Source: Streptomyces sp. TP-A0874
GTDB taxonomy: Bacteria > Actinomycetota > Actinomycetes > Streptomycetales > Streptomycetaceae
Direction: 5' to 3'
Length of the DNA: 64,000 bases
Assembly (NCBI RefSeq): GCF_001748085.1
Contig: NZ_BBZK01000003.1
Coordinates: 248,001-312,000, forward strand
Positions 25,870-34,793 of this stretch are shown one piece after another. The position numbers and the translations under genes are program-made. Under the pieces are notes generated by a model, which made no database searches, had not been told where the DNA came from, and worked only from the letters and a program-made list of their open reading frames with translations. How positions within the stretch are numbered: the first letter of the stretch is position 1; each line of letters starts with the position of its first letter.

Positions 25870-27165
25870 ATGCGCAGAAGAGCCTTGCCGACCGCGCTGA
25901 GCATCGCCGTGGTGGCCACCATGGCCGCCGCCTTTCCCGCAGCCGCCTCCGCCGCCGCGGACCACACCGCCACCTCGACCAGCAAGCACTGCCCGAGGCT
26001 GTCGACCGGCCTCGACTGGTACGGCAAGAACCGGGCCAAGCTCCAGCGGATGATCGACGAACGCGGCCGGTGCGGCGAGGACTGGGACCCGCACCACCGC
26101 CCGGTGGCGGCCTTCGACTGGGACAACACCGTGGTCAAGAACGACACCACGGACGCGACGATCGCCTGGGCCCTGCGACACGACAAGATCCTCCAGCCCA
26201 AGAGCTGGCGGTCCACCAGCAAATGGCTGACGCCGGCCGCCCACCGCGCGCTCACCAAGGCCTGCGGCACCTCGGTGCCGGTCGGCCGACCGCTGCCGAC
26301 CTCCGGGAACGCCCGCTGCGCCGACGAGATCTTCGAGATCAGGGCCGCGGCCCAGACCATGGACGGCGACCCGGCCTTCGCCGGTGACTGGAACCACCGC
26401 CGGACGAAGCCGGAGTACGCCTGGGTGGCGCAGATCTTCGCCGGCTACACGCCCGCCCAGCTCACCGGGATCGCCGAGAAGGCCCGGGCGGAGGCGCTCG
26501 CCGCACCGGTGGGGAGCGAGCAGACCGTCGGCACCCACACGCTGCCCGCCTACGTCCGCTACTACCCCCAGCAGCGGGATCTGATCCGGACCCTGAAGAG
26601 GGCGGGCTTCGACGTCTACATCGTCTCCGCCGGGGTCAAGCCGATCACCGACGCCTGGTCGCCGGGTGTGGGTATCGACACCGACCACACCATCGCGATC
26701 CGCAGCGTGCTCCGGCACGGGAAGATCACCACCATGACGGAAGGCTGCGGCGGGATGCCGGACAGCCAGGGGGAGGCGATCCCCTACGTCGACGGCAAGC
26801 GCTGCTGGATCAACCAGGACATCTTCGGGTTCAAGGGCCCCGCGGCCTGGACCAAGCTCAGCCCGAAGTACCGCATCGCGCTGGGTGGCGGTGACGCCGA
26901 CACCGACGTGACGTTCGTCAACGACGCCACCGGGGCGCACCTGGTGCTCAACCGGAACCAGAACGAGATCATGTGCCGGGCCTACGACGACGCGGACGGA
27001 CGCTGGGTGGTCAACCCGATGTTCATCGAGCCGCTGCCGCGCAAGGCCAAGCCGTATCCGTGCTCCACGGCGGCCTACATCAACCCGAACGGCTCCCTCA
27101 CCCCGGTGCTGCGCGAGGACGGCAGCGTGGTGCCGGACCAGCGGGACGCCGTGTACGGCGGCTGA
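25870..27165 (+). CDS. Secreted HAD-superfamily phosphatase (phosphorylcholine-phosphatase-like)
   Basis: A 431-residue exported hydrolase. A Sec-type signal peptide (MRRRALPTALSIAV through FPAAASAAA, about 31 residues) is followed by HAD motif I in AAFDWDNTVVKNDTT, with nucleophile Asp83 and Asp85. Motif II lies in VYIVSAGVKPI, and motif IV in GGGDADTDVTFVND (the acidic metal ligands). Size and spacing fit the phosphorylcholine phosphatase-like group of extracellular HAD enzymes; the substrate is inferred only. The ATG at 25870 has GGAGAG upstream; an in-frame ATG at 25807 would add 21 residues before the signal peptide and is unlikely. It is convergent with the SpoIIE-type gene. Confidence 0.82.
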   Translation: MRRRALPTALSIAVVATMAAAFPAAASAAADHTATSTSKHCPRLSTGLDWYGKNRAKLQRMIDERGRCGEDWDPHHRPVAAFDWDNTVVKNDTTDATIAWALRHDKILQPKSWRSTSKWLTPAAHRALTKACGTSVPVGRPLPTSGNARCADEIFEIRAAAQTMDGDPAFAGDWNHRRTKPEYAWVAQIFAGYTPAQLTGIAEKARAEALAAPVGSEQTVGTHTLPAYVRYYPQQRDLIRTLKRAGFDVYIVSAGVKPITDAWSPGVGIDTDHTIAIRSVLRHGKITTMTEGCGGMPDSQGEAIPYVDGKRCWINQDIFGFKGPAAWTKLSPKYRIALGGGDADTDVTFVNDATGAHLVLNRNQNEIMCRAYDDADGRWVVNPMFIEPLPRKAKPYPCSTAAYINPNGSLTPVLREDGSVVPDQRDAVYGG

Positions 27166-27193
27166 GCCGGGCGGGACGGCACCACGGCCGGGG

Positions 27194-27238
27194 CCGCCCG
27201 TGCGGGGCGGTTCCGGCCGGGGCTCCGGCGACGGGCGG
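27194..27238. terminator. Possible bidirectional terminator
   Basis: CCGCCCGT (27194-27201) and ACGGGCGG (27231-27238) are perfect arms with a 29-base G/C-rich loop. They lie between the convergent phosphatase genes. The long loop makes this less certain than other hairpins in the window. Confidence 0.4.
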
Positions 27239-27255
27239 TGGCCCGCCGCCGGCCG

Positions 27256-28383
27256 TCATCCCCGGCCTTCGCCGACCAGGGCGGTGCGCTCGACCGCGAT
27301 CATGACGGCGTCGTCGCTGAGCGCCCCGCCGACGTGCTCCAGGAGGTCGCTGCGGAGCTGGTCGAGCAGGATCTCCGGCGGGGAGCCGGCGTGCTCGGTC
27401 ATCCGCTCGGCCAGCGGGAAGAACTCGCCTTCGAGGTTGCGCGCCTCGACGACGCCGTCGGTGTAGAAGAGCGCGAGTTCACCGACCCGGAACGGCCAGC
27501 TCTCCATCCGGTAGGAGCGCGGCGCCATCTGCCCCAGGCCGAGCGGCGGGGCCGGCTCGGTGGCTTCGAGCGGGACGATCTGGTTCTGCCGGAGCACCAG
27601 CGGCGGCGGGTGGCCGCAGTCGACGATCTGCAGGGTCTCCGAACCGTCGGGCACGTCGATGAGGGCGGCGGTGATGAACGTCTCCCCCGAGTGCTCGGTC
27701 AGCAGCGGTTCCGCCAGCTCCCAGCTGACGCTCACATCGAGATAGCCGGCCAGCTCGGCCAGTTCCCTGGGGTGGCGGGCCGTGGCCCGGAAGGTGCCCA
27801 GCAGCAGGGCCGCGTCGCCGACCGCCGCGATGCCCTTGCCGCGTACGTCGCCGATGAGCAGCCGGGTGGCGCCCTCGGCGGTCCGGGTCGCCGCGTACAG
27901 GTCGCCTCCGATCTGGGCCTCCTCCTCGGCGGCCAGGTACACCGAGGCGATGCGCAGCGGTCCGATCTCCGGCGGCAGCGGATGGAGGATCACCTCCTGC
28001 AGCGCCTCGGCCACGTAGCGGGCCTGGTGGAGTTCGGCCGTCCGGCGCTCCCGGACGCCGGAGAAGACGACCACGAAGACCGAGACCGCCAGCAGTGCGG
28101 CGGTCTGGGCCTGGAAGTTGCTGTTGGTCAGGCCTTCCACGGCCCAGCCGATGTACACCTGGGCGGCGAGCGCGCAGAGCCCGATCAGCGCGGTGAGTGC
28201 CGGCCCGGCGAAAGCGGCGGTGATGGCCGGCGCAGCCACCAGCAGCGGGGAGATCTGGACGCGGGAGGGGGCCAGGATGTGGACCCAGGTGATCAGCACG
28301 ATCAGGGCGAGCGGCAGCAGCAGGATGGCGCGGCCGCCGTGCAGGGACGATTTCAGCTCGTTCACCAGTCGCCGGTAGATCAC
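27256..28383 (-). CDS. Membrane SpoIIE-type PP2C serine phosphatase
   Basis: A 375-residue protein with about four N-terminal hydrophobic segments (AILLLPLALIVLITWVHIL through TAALLAVSVFVVVFSGV, residues 20-110) and a cytoplasmic SpoIIE/PP2C phosphatase domain. The metal-binding motifs are visible: IGGDLYAA (about 158), LIGDVRGKG (about 176) and YTDGVVEARN (about 308). In streptomycetes such proteins usually dephosphorylate anti-sigma-factor antagonists, so it probably belongs to a partner-switching pathway; no partner gene is adjacent. There is no PAS or GAF sensor, so the membrane part may sense the signal. The GTG start at 28383 has only a weak GATGAG upstream, so the exact start is uncertain. 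Confidence 0.9.
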   Translation of the reverse strand: MIYRRLVNELKSSLHGGRAILLLPLALIVLITWVHILAPSRVQISPLLVAAPAITAAFAGPALTALIGLCALAAQVYIGWAVEGLTNSNFQAQTAALLAVSVFVVVFSGVRERRTAELHQARYVAEALQEVILHPLPPEIGPLRIASVYLAAEEEAQIGGDLYAATRTAEGATRLLIGDVRGKGIAAVGDAALLLGTFRATARHPRELAELAGYLDVSVSWELAEPLLTEHSGETFITAALIDVPDGSETLQIVDCGHPPPLVLRQNQIVPLEATEPAPPLGLGQMAPRSYRMESWPFRVGELALFYTDGVVEARNLEGEFFPLAERMTEHAGSPPEILLDQLRSDLLEHVGGALSDDAVMIAVERTALVGEGRG

Positions 28384-28669
28384 GGCTCATCCCTACCCCG
28401 CCGCCCTGGCGCCTCGCTTCGCGCCGCGCGCCGTCACCCGAATGTCGGGCCGGGGGGACAGGCCCGGGAGCCGAATGCCCGGGAAGGCCGCCCCCGGGCC
28501 GGGGCGGCGGTGCCGATGCACCCGGCCCTCGCGGTGGGCACCGCAGGCGGCCCCCTCGCTTCCGCCGGGATGCCGGAAAGTCCGGATGGGCTCGGTATCC
28601 GGCCCTTTCTCCGCGCCGGTGCGCGTCACCGGGGTCGTGACCTCGGTGCCAATCACCCCTGGGACGGCT

Positions 28670-28692
28670 GAGCGGCTCCTATAATGCCGCTC
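28670..28692 (+). promoter_or_regulatory. Consensus -10 box inside an inverted repeat
   Basis: TATAAT (28680-28685), a perfect -10, sits in the 9-base centre of GAGCGGC (28670-28676) and GCCGCTC (28686-28692). A protein binding this dyad would cover the promoter. No good -35 lies 16-18 bases upstream. The position is about 60 bases before the methyltransferase gene. The 28390-28660 stretch contains no gene that I can support. Confidence 0.6.
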
Positions 28693-28746
28693 CCGTGCCT
28701 ACGATGTGCTGACTGATCAACAGGCTTACACAGAAGGACGGTTGGC

Positions 28747-29577
28747 ATGACCGAGGCCCCGATCCCCGAGATCGACCAGAACACGCCGAGCATCGCTCGC
28801 GCGTACGACTACATGATCGGCGGGAAGGACAACTACGCCGTCGACCGGGCCTTCGGGGACCAGATCAACGAGTCGCTGCCGGGAGCCCAGGCGATCGCCG
28901 TGGAGAACCGCAAGGTGCTCGTCCGGGCGATCCGGGAGATAGTCACCCAGACCGGGATCCGGCAGTTCGTCGACCTCGGCAGCGGTCTGCCGACCGCGGA
29001 CAACGTCCACCAGGTCGCCCAGGCCGTCGCCCCGGAGTCCCGGGTGGTCTACGTCGACAACGACCCCATCGTGCTCGCCCACGGCCGGGCGCTGCTGGAC
29101 GAGAACGACCGGACCACCGTCATCCAGGCCGATGTGCGTGAGCCGGAGAAGATCCTGGAGCACCCCGCCACCCGCTCCCTGATCGACTTCGAGCAGCCGG
29201 TCGGCGTGGTGATGTGCGCCATCCTCCACCACCTCAACGACGACGAGGACCCGGCGGGCATCGTTCGCTACTGGTACGACCGGGTCCCCTCCGGCAGCCA
29301 CTTCTTCATCAGCCACTTCCGCACCGAGCACAACCCGGAGACCGCCGAGATCGAGGGGATGCTCCAGACCACCTTCGGTCGGGGCCGCTGGCGGGACGAC
29401 GAGGAGATCCGCGCCTTCTTCGACGGGCTCGAGCTGCTCGAACCCGGCGTCGTGCCGACCGCCGAGTGGCGGCCGGACGACATCGAGGGGCTGTCGCTGG
29501 TCGGGAAGACCTCGCAGCAGCGCGAGTTGACCGTCTGGGAGCGGTTGATCGTCGCCGGGCTCGCCCGGAAGCCGTAA
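28747..29577 (+). CDS. SAM-dependent methyltransferase (DUF574 / Methyltransf_19 type)
   Basis: A 276-residue protein of the S-adenosylmethionine methyltransferase family (PF04672 type) that is expanded in streptomycetes and of unknown substrate. The opening (IDQNTPSIARAYDYMIGGKD) is its hallmark. SAM-binding motif I is FVDLGSGLPTADN (about 74-86), the acidic ribose-binding residue is in VVYVDNDPIVLAHGRA, and VGVVMCAILHHLND follows. Several members sit near developmental genes, but no role is established. The ATG has AAGGA upstream. It is monocistronic, with a promoter inside a palindrome and a 21-bp hairpin terminator. Confidence 0.9.
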   Translation: MTEAPIPEIDQNTPSIARAYDYMIGGKDNYAVDRAFGDQINESLPGAQAIAVENRKVLVRAIREIVTQTGIRQFVDLGSGLPTADNVHQVAQAVAPESRVVYVDNDPIVLAHGRALLDENDRTTVIQADVREPEKILEHPATRSLIDFEQPVGVVMCAILHHLNDDEDPAGIVRYWYDRVPSGSHFFISHFRTEHNPETAEIEGMLQTTFGRGRWRDDEEIRAFFDGLELLEPGVVPTAEWRPDDIEGLSLVGKTSQQRELTVWERLIVAGLARKP

Positions 29578-29614
29578 CCAGCGGTCCGCTCCGTGCTCCA
29601 CGGAGGCGGGACGA

Positions 29615-29663
29615 CACATCCCGGGGGTGGAACCGTAAGGTCCGGTTCCACCCCCGGGATGTG
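29615..29663. terminator. 21-bp perfect hairpin, bidirectional terminator
   Basis: Arms 29615-29635 and 29643-29663 are exact inverse complements (starting CACATCCCGGGGG) around the 7-base loop TAAGGTC. It lies between the convergent methyltransferase and eccB genes. Confidence 0.85.
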
Positions 29664-29681
29664 CCCCATCCTGGGCGCGGC

Positions 29682-31199
29682 TCAGGAGCCCTGCGGCTGC
29701 CGGGCGCTCGCCGTGTCGAGGGACGGCCCCTTGGAGAGGAAGTCCACCCAGGCCGCGGGCACCTCCACCGGCTTGGTGTCCCCGTATCCCAGCCGGACCT
29801 GGTTCTCGTTCACCCGGCCCCCCGCTCCGCCGTCCTGATCCGGCGAACCGCCGCTCACCGGGATGGAATAGCGGAGTCCGCTGTCGGTGAGCAGGTAGTT
29901 CGCGCCGCTCTTGGCGCCCGGGGTGTCCGGGCGGCGCAGCAGCAGCCCGGTGCCCGGGGTGACGTACGTGCCGGTGCCGCTGTCGACGGCCTCCAGCGGT
30001 CGTCGGCTGCCGGCCCACAGACTGAGCTCGGGCCGCTCGGGGGCGTCCTTCGCCCCGTGGTAAACCCCGCAGGCCACCGTCCGGTCCCCGGTGTTGGCCT
30101 GGACCGGGATCTGGTCCGGCCACCCCCGGTCGCCGTAGAACGGCCGGACCCCGGAGGCCACCGCCTGCGGGGCGACCGGCTGCGGCGCGGGCACCTCGCC
30201 CGGGTACATGGCCTGCGCCCCCGGGGCCGACATCAGCAGCCGGGCCACCAGGTCGGAGACCGGCGCGATCCGTCCGGGCAGCACCACGTAGTGCTGCGGA
30301 CCGTCGCCGGTGGCGGCGGTGAGGACCATGCCGATCCGGTCGGTCGCCTTCGGCAGCCCGGGGACGCCGGCGGCCGCCCCGGCGGCCTGCAGCTCGGGGA
30401 AGGTCAGCGGCTTGCCGGGGTTGAGCGCCGCCAGCCACTCCTTGCTGACCTGCTGCGGGCGGGCGCCCTCCCCGAGCAGTGCGCGGACCAGCTGGCTCAG
30501 CCGGGTGCCGGGCTGCTCCGCCCGGGCCGCCGCACCCTCGCCGATCGGGTGGCTGGTGCCGTCGGCGGTGACCAGGTACCGGGTCCGGTCCGGCCCCTGC
30601 ACGAAGAGCGACTGACGCCCCCTCAGCCGATCGCGTCCCTCCACCTTCGCTCGCTCCTCGCCGGCCAGGACGTAGACCGTGCGCTCCACCAGGCGGCCCT
30701 CGTCACCGGTCGGCAGTTCGCAGACCGTCCAGACCTTGGGGGAGGCCGCCTCCCGGGCGTCCGGCAGCCGGTCGGGGGCGTAGGGGATACCCAGGGTGGC
30801 TCCGCGCGGCAGCTCCCCGCCGTCCAGTATCTTCTCGTCCACCTTGAGGACCTCGAAGGAGCCGGGGTCCAGCAGCAGCCTGGCCGAAGCCATGTTGAGC
30901 ACCGGGTGCAGCTGCTTGCGGCCGTGGGTCTTCAGCACGACGTAACGGGTGGTGGACTCGCTGCCGACGACCACGTTCCTCGCCTCGGCCGACCACCCCT
31001 TGGGGGCCGCGGGCCGGAACATCCCCCAGGCGCCGAAGCCGGCCAGCAGCACCGCTCCGATGATCATTCCGGGCAGGACCGTGCGCAGCGGGCGCGGTGC
31101 GCTCTCCTCGGAGCCCGTCGGGGAGGGGGCCAGGAACGCGGCGACGGCGCGTCGGCGAGCGAAGGAGTAGGCGTTGAGTTCATCCCGCCGGGACGGCAT
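29682..31199 (-). CDS. eccB: Type VII (ESX) secretion protein EccB
   Basis: A 505-residue membrane component of the type VII secretion machine. It has a short cytoplasmic N-terminus opening SRRDELNAYSFARRRAVAAF, the EccB signature. One transmembrane helix follows (PGMIIGAVLLAGFGAWGMF, about residues 43-61), then a large extracytoplasmic part with repeated TRYVVL/TRYLVT-type segments. Two Cys (in WTVCELP and TVACGVYH) could form the disulfide known in EccB. The ATG at 31199 has GAGGGGAAG upstream; the frame is open to 31454, but that would overlap the nikA promoter. No eccC, eccD, mycP or WXG100 gene lies in this window, so it is separated from the rest of a cluster or is an orphan. Confidence 0.93.
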   Translation of the reverse strand: MPSRRDELNAYSFARRRAVAAFLAPSPTGSEESAPRPLRTVLPGMIIGAVLLAGFGAWGMFRPAAPKGWSAEARNVVVGSESTTRYVVLKTHGRKQLHPVLNMASARLLLDPGSFEVLKVDEKILDGGELPRGATLGIPYAPDRLPDAREAASPKVWTVCELPTGDEGRLVERTVYVLAGEERAKVEGRDRLRGRQSLFVQGPDRTRYLVTADGTSHPIGEGAAARAEQPGTRLSQLVRALLGEGARPQQVSKEWLAALNPGKPLTFPELQAAGAAAGVPGLPKATDRIGMVLTAATGDGPQHYVVLPGRIAPVSDLVARLLMSAPGAQAMYPGEVPAPQPVAPQAVASGVRPFYGDRGWPDQIPVQANTGDRTVACGVYHGAKDAPERPELSLWAGSRRPLEAVDSGTGTYVTPGTGLLLRRPDTPGAKSGANYLLTDSGLRYSIPVSGGSPDQDGGAGGRVNENQVRLGYGDTKPVEVPAAWVDFLSKGPSLDTASARQPQGS

Positions 31200-31385
31200 C
31201 GCGGAAACTTCCCCTCGGTGGTCACGACTTCCGGCTGACAGCCCCGTCGGCCCCGGTGATGAGCGCGGGGCGGTTGTGGGACGCGTCGGAACACTATGCC
31301 GCAGTGTGATCGACCGGTTGCGCTGGGGGGTCGCTTTCCTTCGGGGGCCTGGTTCCCGCTGTCTGGCCGGTGGGCGCGGAACCGT

Positions 31386-31451
31386 TTGACCGACCCGGTC
31401 AGCTGATGTGATCATTCCTGCGGTTAGTGTGTAGTTGCAACATAAATGCAT
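31386..31451 (+). promoter_or_regulatory. nikA promoter region with Nur-box-like sequence
   Basis: TTGCAA-CATAA-ATGCAT at 31435-31451 matches the layout of the nickel-responsive Nur box (TTGCAA-N5-TTGCAA in S. coelicolor) at the TGCA core and first half-site, with two deviations in the second. TAGTGT (31425-31430) just upstream fits a -10 box. TTGACC (31386-31391) could be a -35 for a second, weaker -10 at 31410-31415. A repressor on this box would cover the transcription start and the region before the AAGGAGG ribosome site. Confidence 0.55.
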
Positions 31452-31465
31452 CAAGGAGGTCGAGG

Positions 31466-33007
31466 GTGGCGCGTGACCGTACCCGCCGCGGGTTCCTCGG
31501 CCTGGCGGGCGGTTCCGCGGGGGCGGCGCTGCTGGCCGCCTGCGCCCCCGGCCCGGGAGCGGAACGCAGCGGCCCGCCGAAGCGGGGCGGCACCCTGCGC
31601 GCGGTGTTCCCCGGCGCCGGCGCCAAGGAGACGATGGACCCGCACGCCCAACGGCAGTTCGTGGACATCGCCCGACACAAGGCGGTCTTCGACAAGCTGG
31701 TGGAGCTCGACGCCGATCTGCGACCGGTGCCCCGGCTGGCCGAGCGCTGGGAGCCCAACGCGGACGCCACGGTGTGGCGGTTCCACCTCCGCCCGGCCAC
31801 CTTCCACGACGGCAGCCAACTGGAACCGGCTGACGTGCTGTTCAGCCTGGGGCGGATACTCGACCCGAAGGCCGCCGACCACCTGGCCCAGAGCATGCTC
31901 TCGATCGTCGACCTGAAGCGCTCCCGCGCGATCGGCCGGCGCACGGTGGAGATCGCCCTGAAGCGGCCCCACGCCGAACTGCCCACGCTGCTGACGCACA
32001 CCGGCACACCCATCGTCCACCGCGACTACCGCGACCCCGCCCGGCCGGTGGGCACCGGCCCCTTCCGGTTCGGCTCCTTCACCGCCGGCCGGTCCTTCGT
32101 CGCCCACCGGTTCGACGACCACTGGGGCGGCGCGCCGTACCTGGACGAGCTGCGCGTCCTCTCCGCCGAGACCGAAGCACGGGCCGCCGCCATACAGGCC
32201 GGCGAGGTGGAGTACGCCCACGAGATGACGGCCACGTTCGCCCGGATCGTCGAGGCCAGCGCCCGGGTGCGGATCGTCGCCACCCCCGGCAGCAGCGCGG
32301 AGGGCATCGTGCTGAAGACCGACCGGCCCCCGTTCGACGACCCCGACGCGGCGATGGCGCTGAAGCTCCTCGCCGACCGCGAACGGCTGCTGGAGGTCGT
32401 GCTCGGCGACCGGGCGCTCATCGGCAACGACCTCTACGGGAAGGGCTTCCAGTACTACCCGGAGGGGATCGAGCAGCGGCAGCGCGACGTCCCCGAGGCC
32501 CGGGCCCTGCTGCGCCGCTCCGGGGCGTTGAACCGGAAACTCACCTTCTACACCTCGACCGCCGCGGACGGTTTCGTCGACGCCGCCCACCTCTTCGCCG
32601 AGCAGGCGGGCGAGGCCGGGCTGCGGATCGATGTCGTCACCGGCCCGCCGGAGAGCTACTACACCGACATGCTCGACATCGGCGAGATCGGCAGCCACCG
32701 CACCGGGGCCACCCCGATCCCCACCTACCTCACCCAGCGGATGCTCTCCGACTCCCCGCAGAACGCCACCGCCTGGCGCCGCAAGGACTTCGACCAGGAC
32801 TTCGCGCAGGCCCAGGCGACGGCCGACGAGGAACTCCGAGCACGCCGCTACGACAAGCTCCAGCGCACCGTGCGCGACCAGGGCGGGCTGCTGATGTGGG
32901 GCCACCCGGACTGGCTGAACGCCGTCTCGACCCGGCTGCGGGGGGTACGCCCCGCGCCGCCCAACACGGTGGACTGGGCGAGGTTCGACCGGGTCTGGCT
33001 GGTCTGA
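31466..33007 (+). CDS. nikA: Nickel/peptide ABC importer substrate-binding lipoprotein
   Basis: A 513-residue solute-binding protein of the SBP_bac_5 (oligopeptide/nickel) family. The N-terminal signal has a twin-arginine motif (RTRRGFLGL) and a lipobox ending LAAC, with Cys26 lipid-modified. The SBP5 signature region is RLAERWEPNADATVWRFHLR with FHDGSQLEPADV following. The GTG at 31466 is fixed by AAGGAGG at ideal spacing. It is the first gene of a four-gene operon with overlapping junctions. Family similarity alone allows peptides as substrate; the Nur-box-like promoter element and the urease genes in the same window favour nickel. Confidence 0.8.
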   Translation: MARDRTRRGFLGLAGGSAGAALLAACAPGPGAERSGPPKRGGTLRAVFPGAGAKETMDPHAQRQFVDIARHKAVFDKLVELDADLRPVPRLAERWEPNADATVWRFHLRPATFHDGSQLEPADVLFSLGRILDPKAADHLAQSMLSIVDLKRSRAIGRRTVEIALKRPHAELPTLLTHTGTPIVHRDYRDPARPVGTGPFRFGSFTAGRSFVAHRFDDHWGGAPYLDELRVLSAETEARAAAIQAGEVEYAHEMTATFARIVEASARVRIVATPGSSAEGIVLKTDRPPFDDPDAAMALKLLADRERLLEVVLGDRALIGNDLYGKGFQYYPEGIEQRQRDVPEARALLRRSGALNRKLTFYTSTAADGFVDAAHLFAEQAGEAGLRIDVVTGPPESYYTDMLDIGEIGSHRTGATPIPTYLTQRMLSDSPQNATAWRRKDFDQDFAQAQATADEELRARRYDKLQRTVRDQGGLLMWGHPDWLNAVSTRLRGVRPAPPNTVDWARFDRVWLV

Positions 33008-33009
33008 AC

Positions 33010-33957
33010 ATGCTCCGTTACGCACTGAGGCGCCTCGCGCTCACCGCGGCCCAGCTGGGGCTGCTCGCCGTCCTCGTCTTCCTGCTTACCTCCCTGCTGC
33101 CCGGCGACGCCGCCGAAGTCGCCTTCAACGAGTACGTCACCCCGGAGCAGGTGGCCGCGCTCCGGGACCAGTTGGGGCTCGACCGCCCCCTGGCCGAACG
33201 CTTCGCCGACTGGGCCGGGGCGCTGCTCACCGGGAACCTGGGCACCTCACTGGTCAGCCGGGGACCGGTGGCCGACGTCGTCTCCGGCTCGATCGGCGCC
33301 ACCGCCGTCCTCGCCGCCGCCACCATCGCCATCGTGGTTCCGCTGGCGATGGTGCTCGGACTGGTCATGGGCGTGAAGGAGGGCAGCCGCACCGACCGGG
33401 CCATCTCCACGGTGACCCTGGCCCTCAACTCGGTGCCCGACTTCGTCCTGGCCCTGACCCTGGTCGCGGTGTTCTCGCTGCGACTGGGCTGGCTCCCCGC
33501 CACCTGGGTGGGGGTGGACGGCGGCGACCTCTTCGACCGCCCGGCGGTGTTCGTGCTGCCGATCCTGGTGCTGCTGGCCCGCACCGTCTGCCTGCTCTCC
33601 CGGCAGATCCGGGCGGGCACCGTCAGCACCCTGCACGCCGGCTACACCGTCCAGGCCCGCCGGCTCGGGGTGCCGCGCCGGGCCCTGCTGCTGCGCCACG
33701 TACTGCCGAACGCCGCCGTCCCCGGTGTCCAGGAGCTGGCCCGCACCGGCGACCAACTCCTCGGCGGTGTGCTGGTCACCGAAGCCGTGTTCGCCATCCC
33801 CGGTGTGGCGACCGCGCTCGTCAGCGCGGTCCAGAACCGCGACATCCCCACCATCCAGGCGCTCACCCTGCTGCTGGCGGCCGTCGCCATGCTCGTGAAC
33901 CTCGCGGCCGACCTGGTGTGCAGCAGACTGGCCCCGCGCACGGAGGTCCTCCGATGA
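33010..33957 (+). CDS. nikB: Nickel/peptide ABC importer permease 1
   Basis: A 315-residue inner-membrane permease of the DppB/NikB type with six hydrophobic segments, opening YALRRLALTAAQLGLLAVLVF. The ATPase-contacting EAA-like loop is GYTVQARRLGVPRRALLLRHV followed by LPNAAVP (about 212-238). It starts two bases after the nikA stop without a clear ribosome site of its own, so translation is probably coupled. Its TGA overlaps the nikC ATG (ATGA). It would form a heterodimeric channel with NikC. Confidence 0.85.
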   Translation: MLRYALRRLALTAAQLGLLAVLVFLLTSLLPGDAAEVAFNEYVTPEQVAALRDQLGLDRPLAERFADWAGALLTGNLGTSLVSRGPVADVVSGSIGATAVLAAATIAIVVPLAMVLGLVMGVKEGSRTDRAISTVTLALNSVPDFVLALTLVAVFSLRLGWLPATWVGVDGGDLFDRPAVFVLPILVLLARTVCLLSRQIRAGTVSTLHAGYTVQARRLGVPRRALLLRHVLPNAAVPGVQELARTGDQLLGGVLVTEAVFAIPGVATALVSAVQNRDIPTIQALTLLLAAVAMLVNLAADLVCSRLAPRTEVLR

Positions 33958-34793
33958 CGGCCGAGCCGGCCACCCGCCGCCCCCGCTCCCCGCTGCTGTC
34001 CGGCGCCGCCCTGCTGGTCGCGCTCCCACTCGCGGTCGCCCTCCTCGGACCCGTGCTGGCCCCCGCCCTGACCCCGTCCGACGGCGCCCCGTACGCCCTC
34101 GGCGGCGGGCACCCGCTGGGCACCGACGGGATGGGCCGGGACGTGCTCGGCCTGCTGCTGCGCGGCGGGCGCAGCGCCCTGGGGGTGTCCTGCTGCGCGG
34201 TCGCGGTGGCCTATCTGGTCGGCGGGGCGGTCGGGCTCACCGCCGCGGCCACCCGCCACAGCTGGCTCGACGAACTGCTGCTGCGGCCGCTCGAGGTGCT
34301 GCTGCCCATCCCCTCCCTACTGGTGATCAGCGTGGTGGCGGTGGGCTGGCGCGGCGAGCCGCTGGCGATCGCCCTGGCGGTGGCCGCCGTCAACGTGCCC
34401 GCTGTCGCCCGCCTGGTGCGGGCGGCGGCCCTCGACGCTGCGAGCAGCCCGGCGGCCGAGGCCATGCGGGTACAGGGTGAGACCTGGGCCCGGATCGAGT
34501 TCGGCTACGTCGGACGCCGGGTGCTGCCGGTCGCCGCAGCGGACAGCGGGACCCGGATCGCCACCGCGGTCTTCACCGTCGCCGCCGCCAACTTCCTCGG
34601 CCTCGGGCTGGAACCGACCTCGCCCGACTGGGGAGTGACCATCGCCGGCAGCCGGGAGGCCCTGCTCATCCAGCCCTGGGCGGTCTGCGCCCCGGCGGCG
34701 ATGCTGGTGATGTTCACGGTCGGAGCCAATCTGCTGGCCGACCGGGCGCTGAGGAACTCCCGAGTCCGGCGGACACAGGAGGCGGACCGATGA
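33954..34793 (+). CDS. nikC: Nickel/peptide ABC importer permease 2
   Basis: A 279-residue DppC/NikC-type permease, the partner of NikB. The HPLGTDGMGRDVLGLLLRGG block (about residues 51-70) is the family signature, followed by five hydrophobic segments and an EAA-like loop (AEAMRVQGETWARIEFGYVG, about 166-185). The ATG at 33954 overlaps the nikB stop and is preceded by GGAGG. Its own TGA overlaps the ATG of the ATPase gene. The length is at the short end for NikC proteins. Confidence 0.86.
   Translation: MTAEPATRRPRSPLLSGAALLVALPLAVALLGPVLAPALTPSDGAPYALGGGHPLGTDGMGRDVLGLLLRGGRSALGVSCCAVAVAYLVGGAVGLTAAATRHSWLDELLLRPLEVLLPIPSLLVISVVAVGWRGEPLAIALAVAAVNVPAVARLVRAAALDAASSPAAEAMRVQGETWARIEFGYVGRRVLPVAAADSGTRIATAVFTVAAANFLGLGLEPTSPDWGVTIAGSREALLIQPWAVCAPAAMLVMFTVGANLLADRALRNSRVRRTQEADR

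Noticed and set aside
27238..28671. Long plus-strand frame opposite the SpoIIE-type phosphatase
   Set aside because: It is antisense to a gene with clear PP2C motifs, and its protein is Gln/Arg/Gly-rich without a domain.
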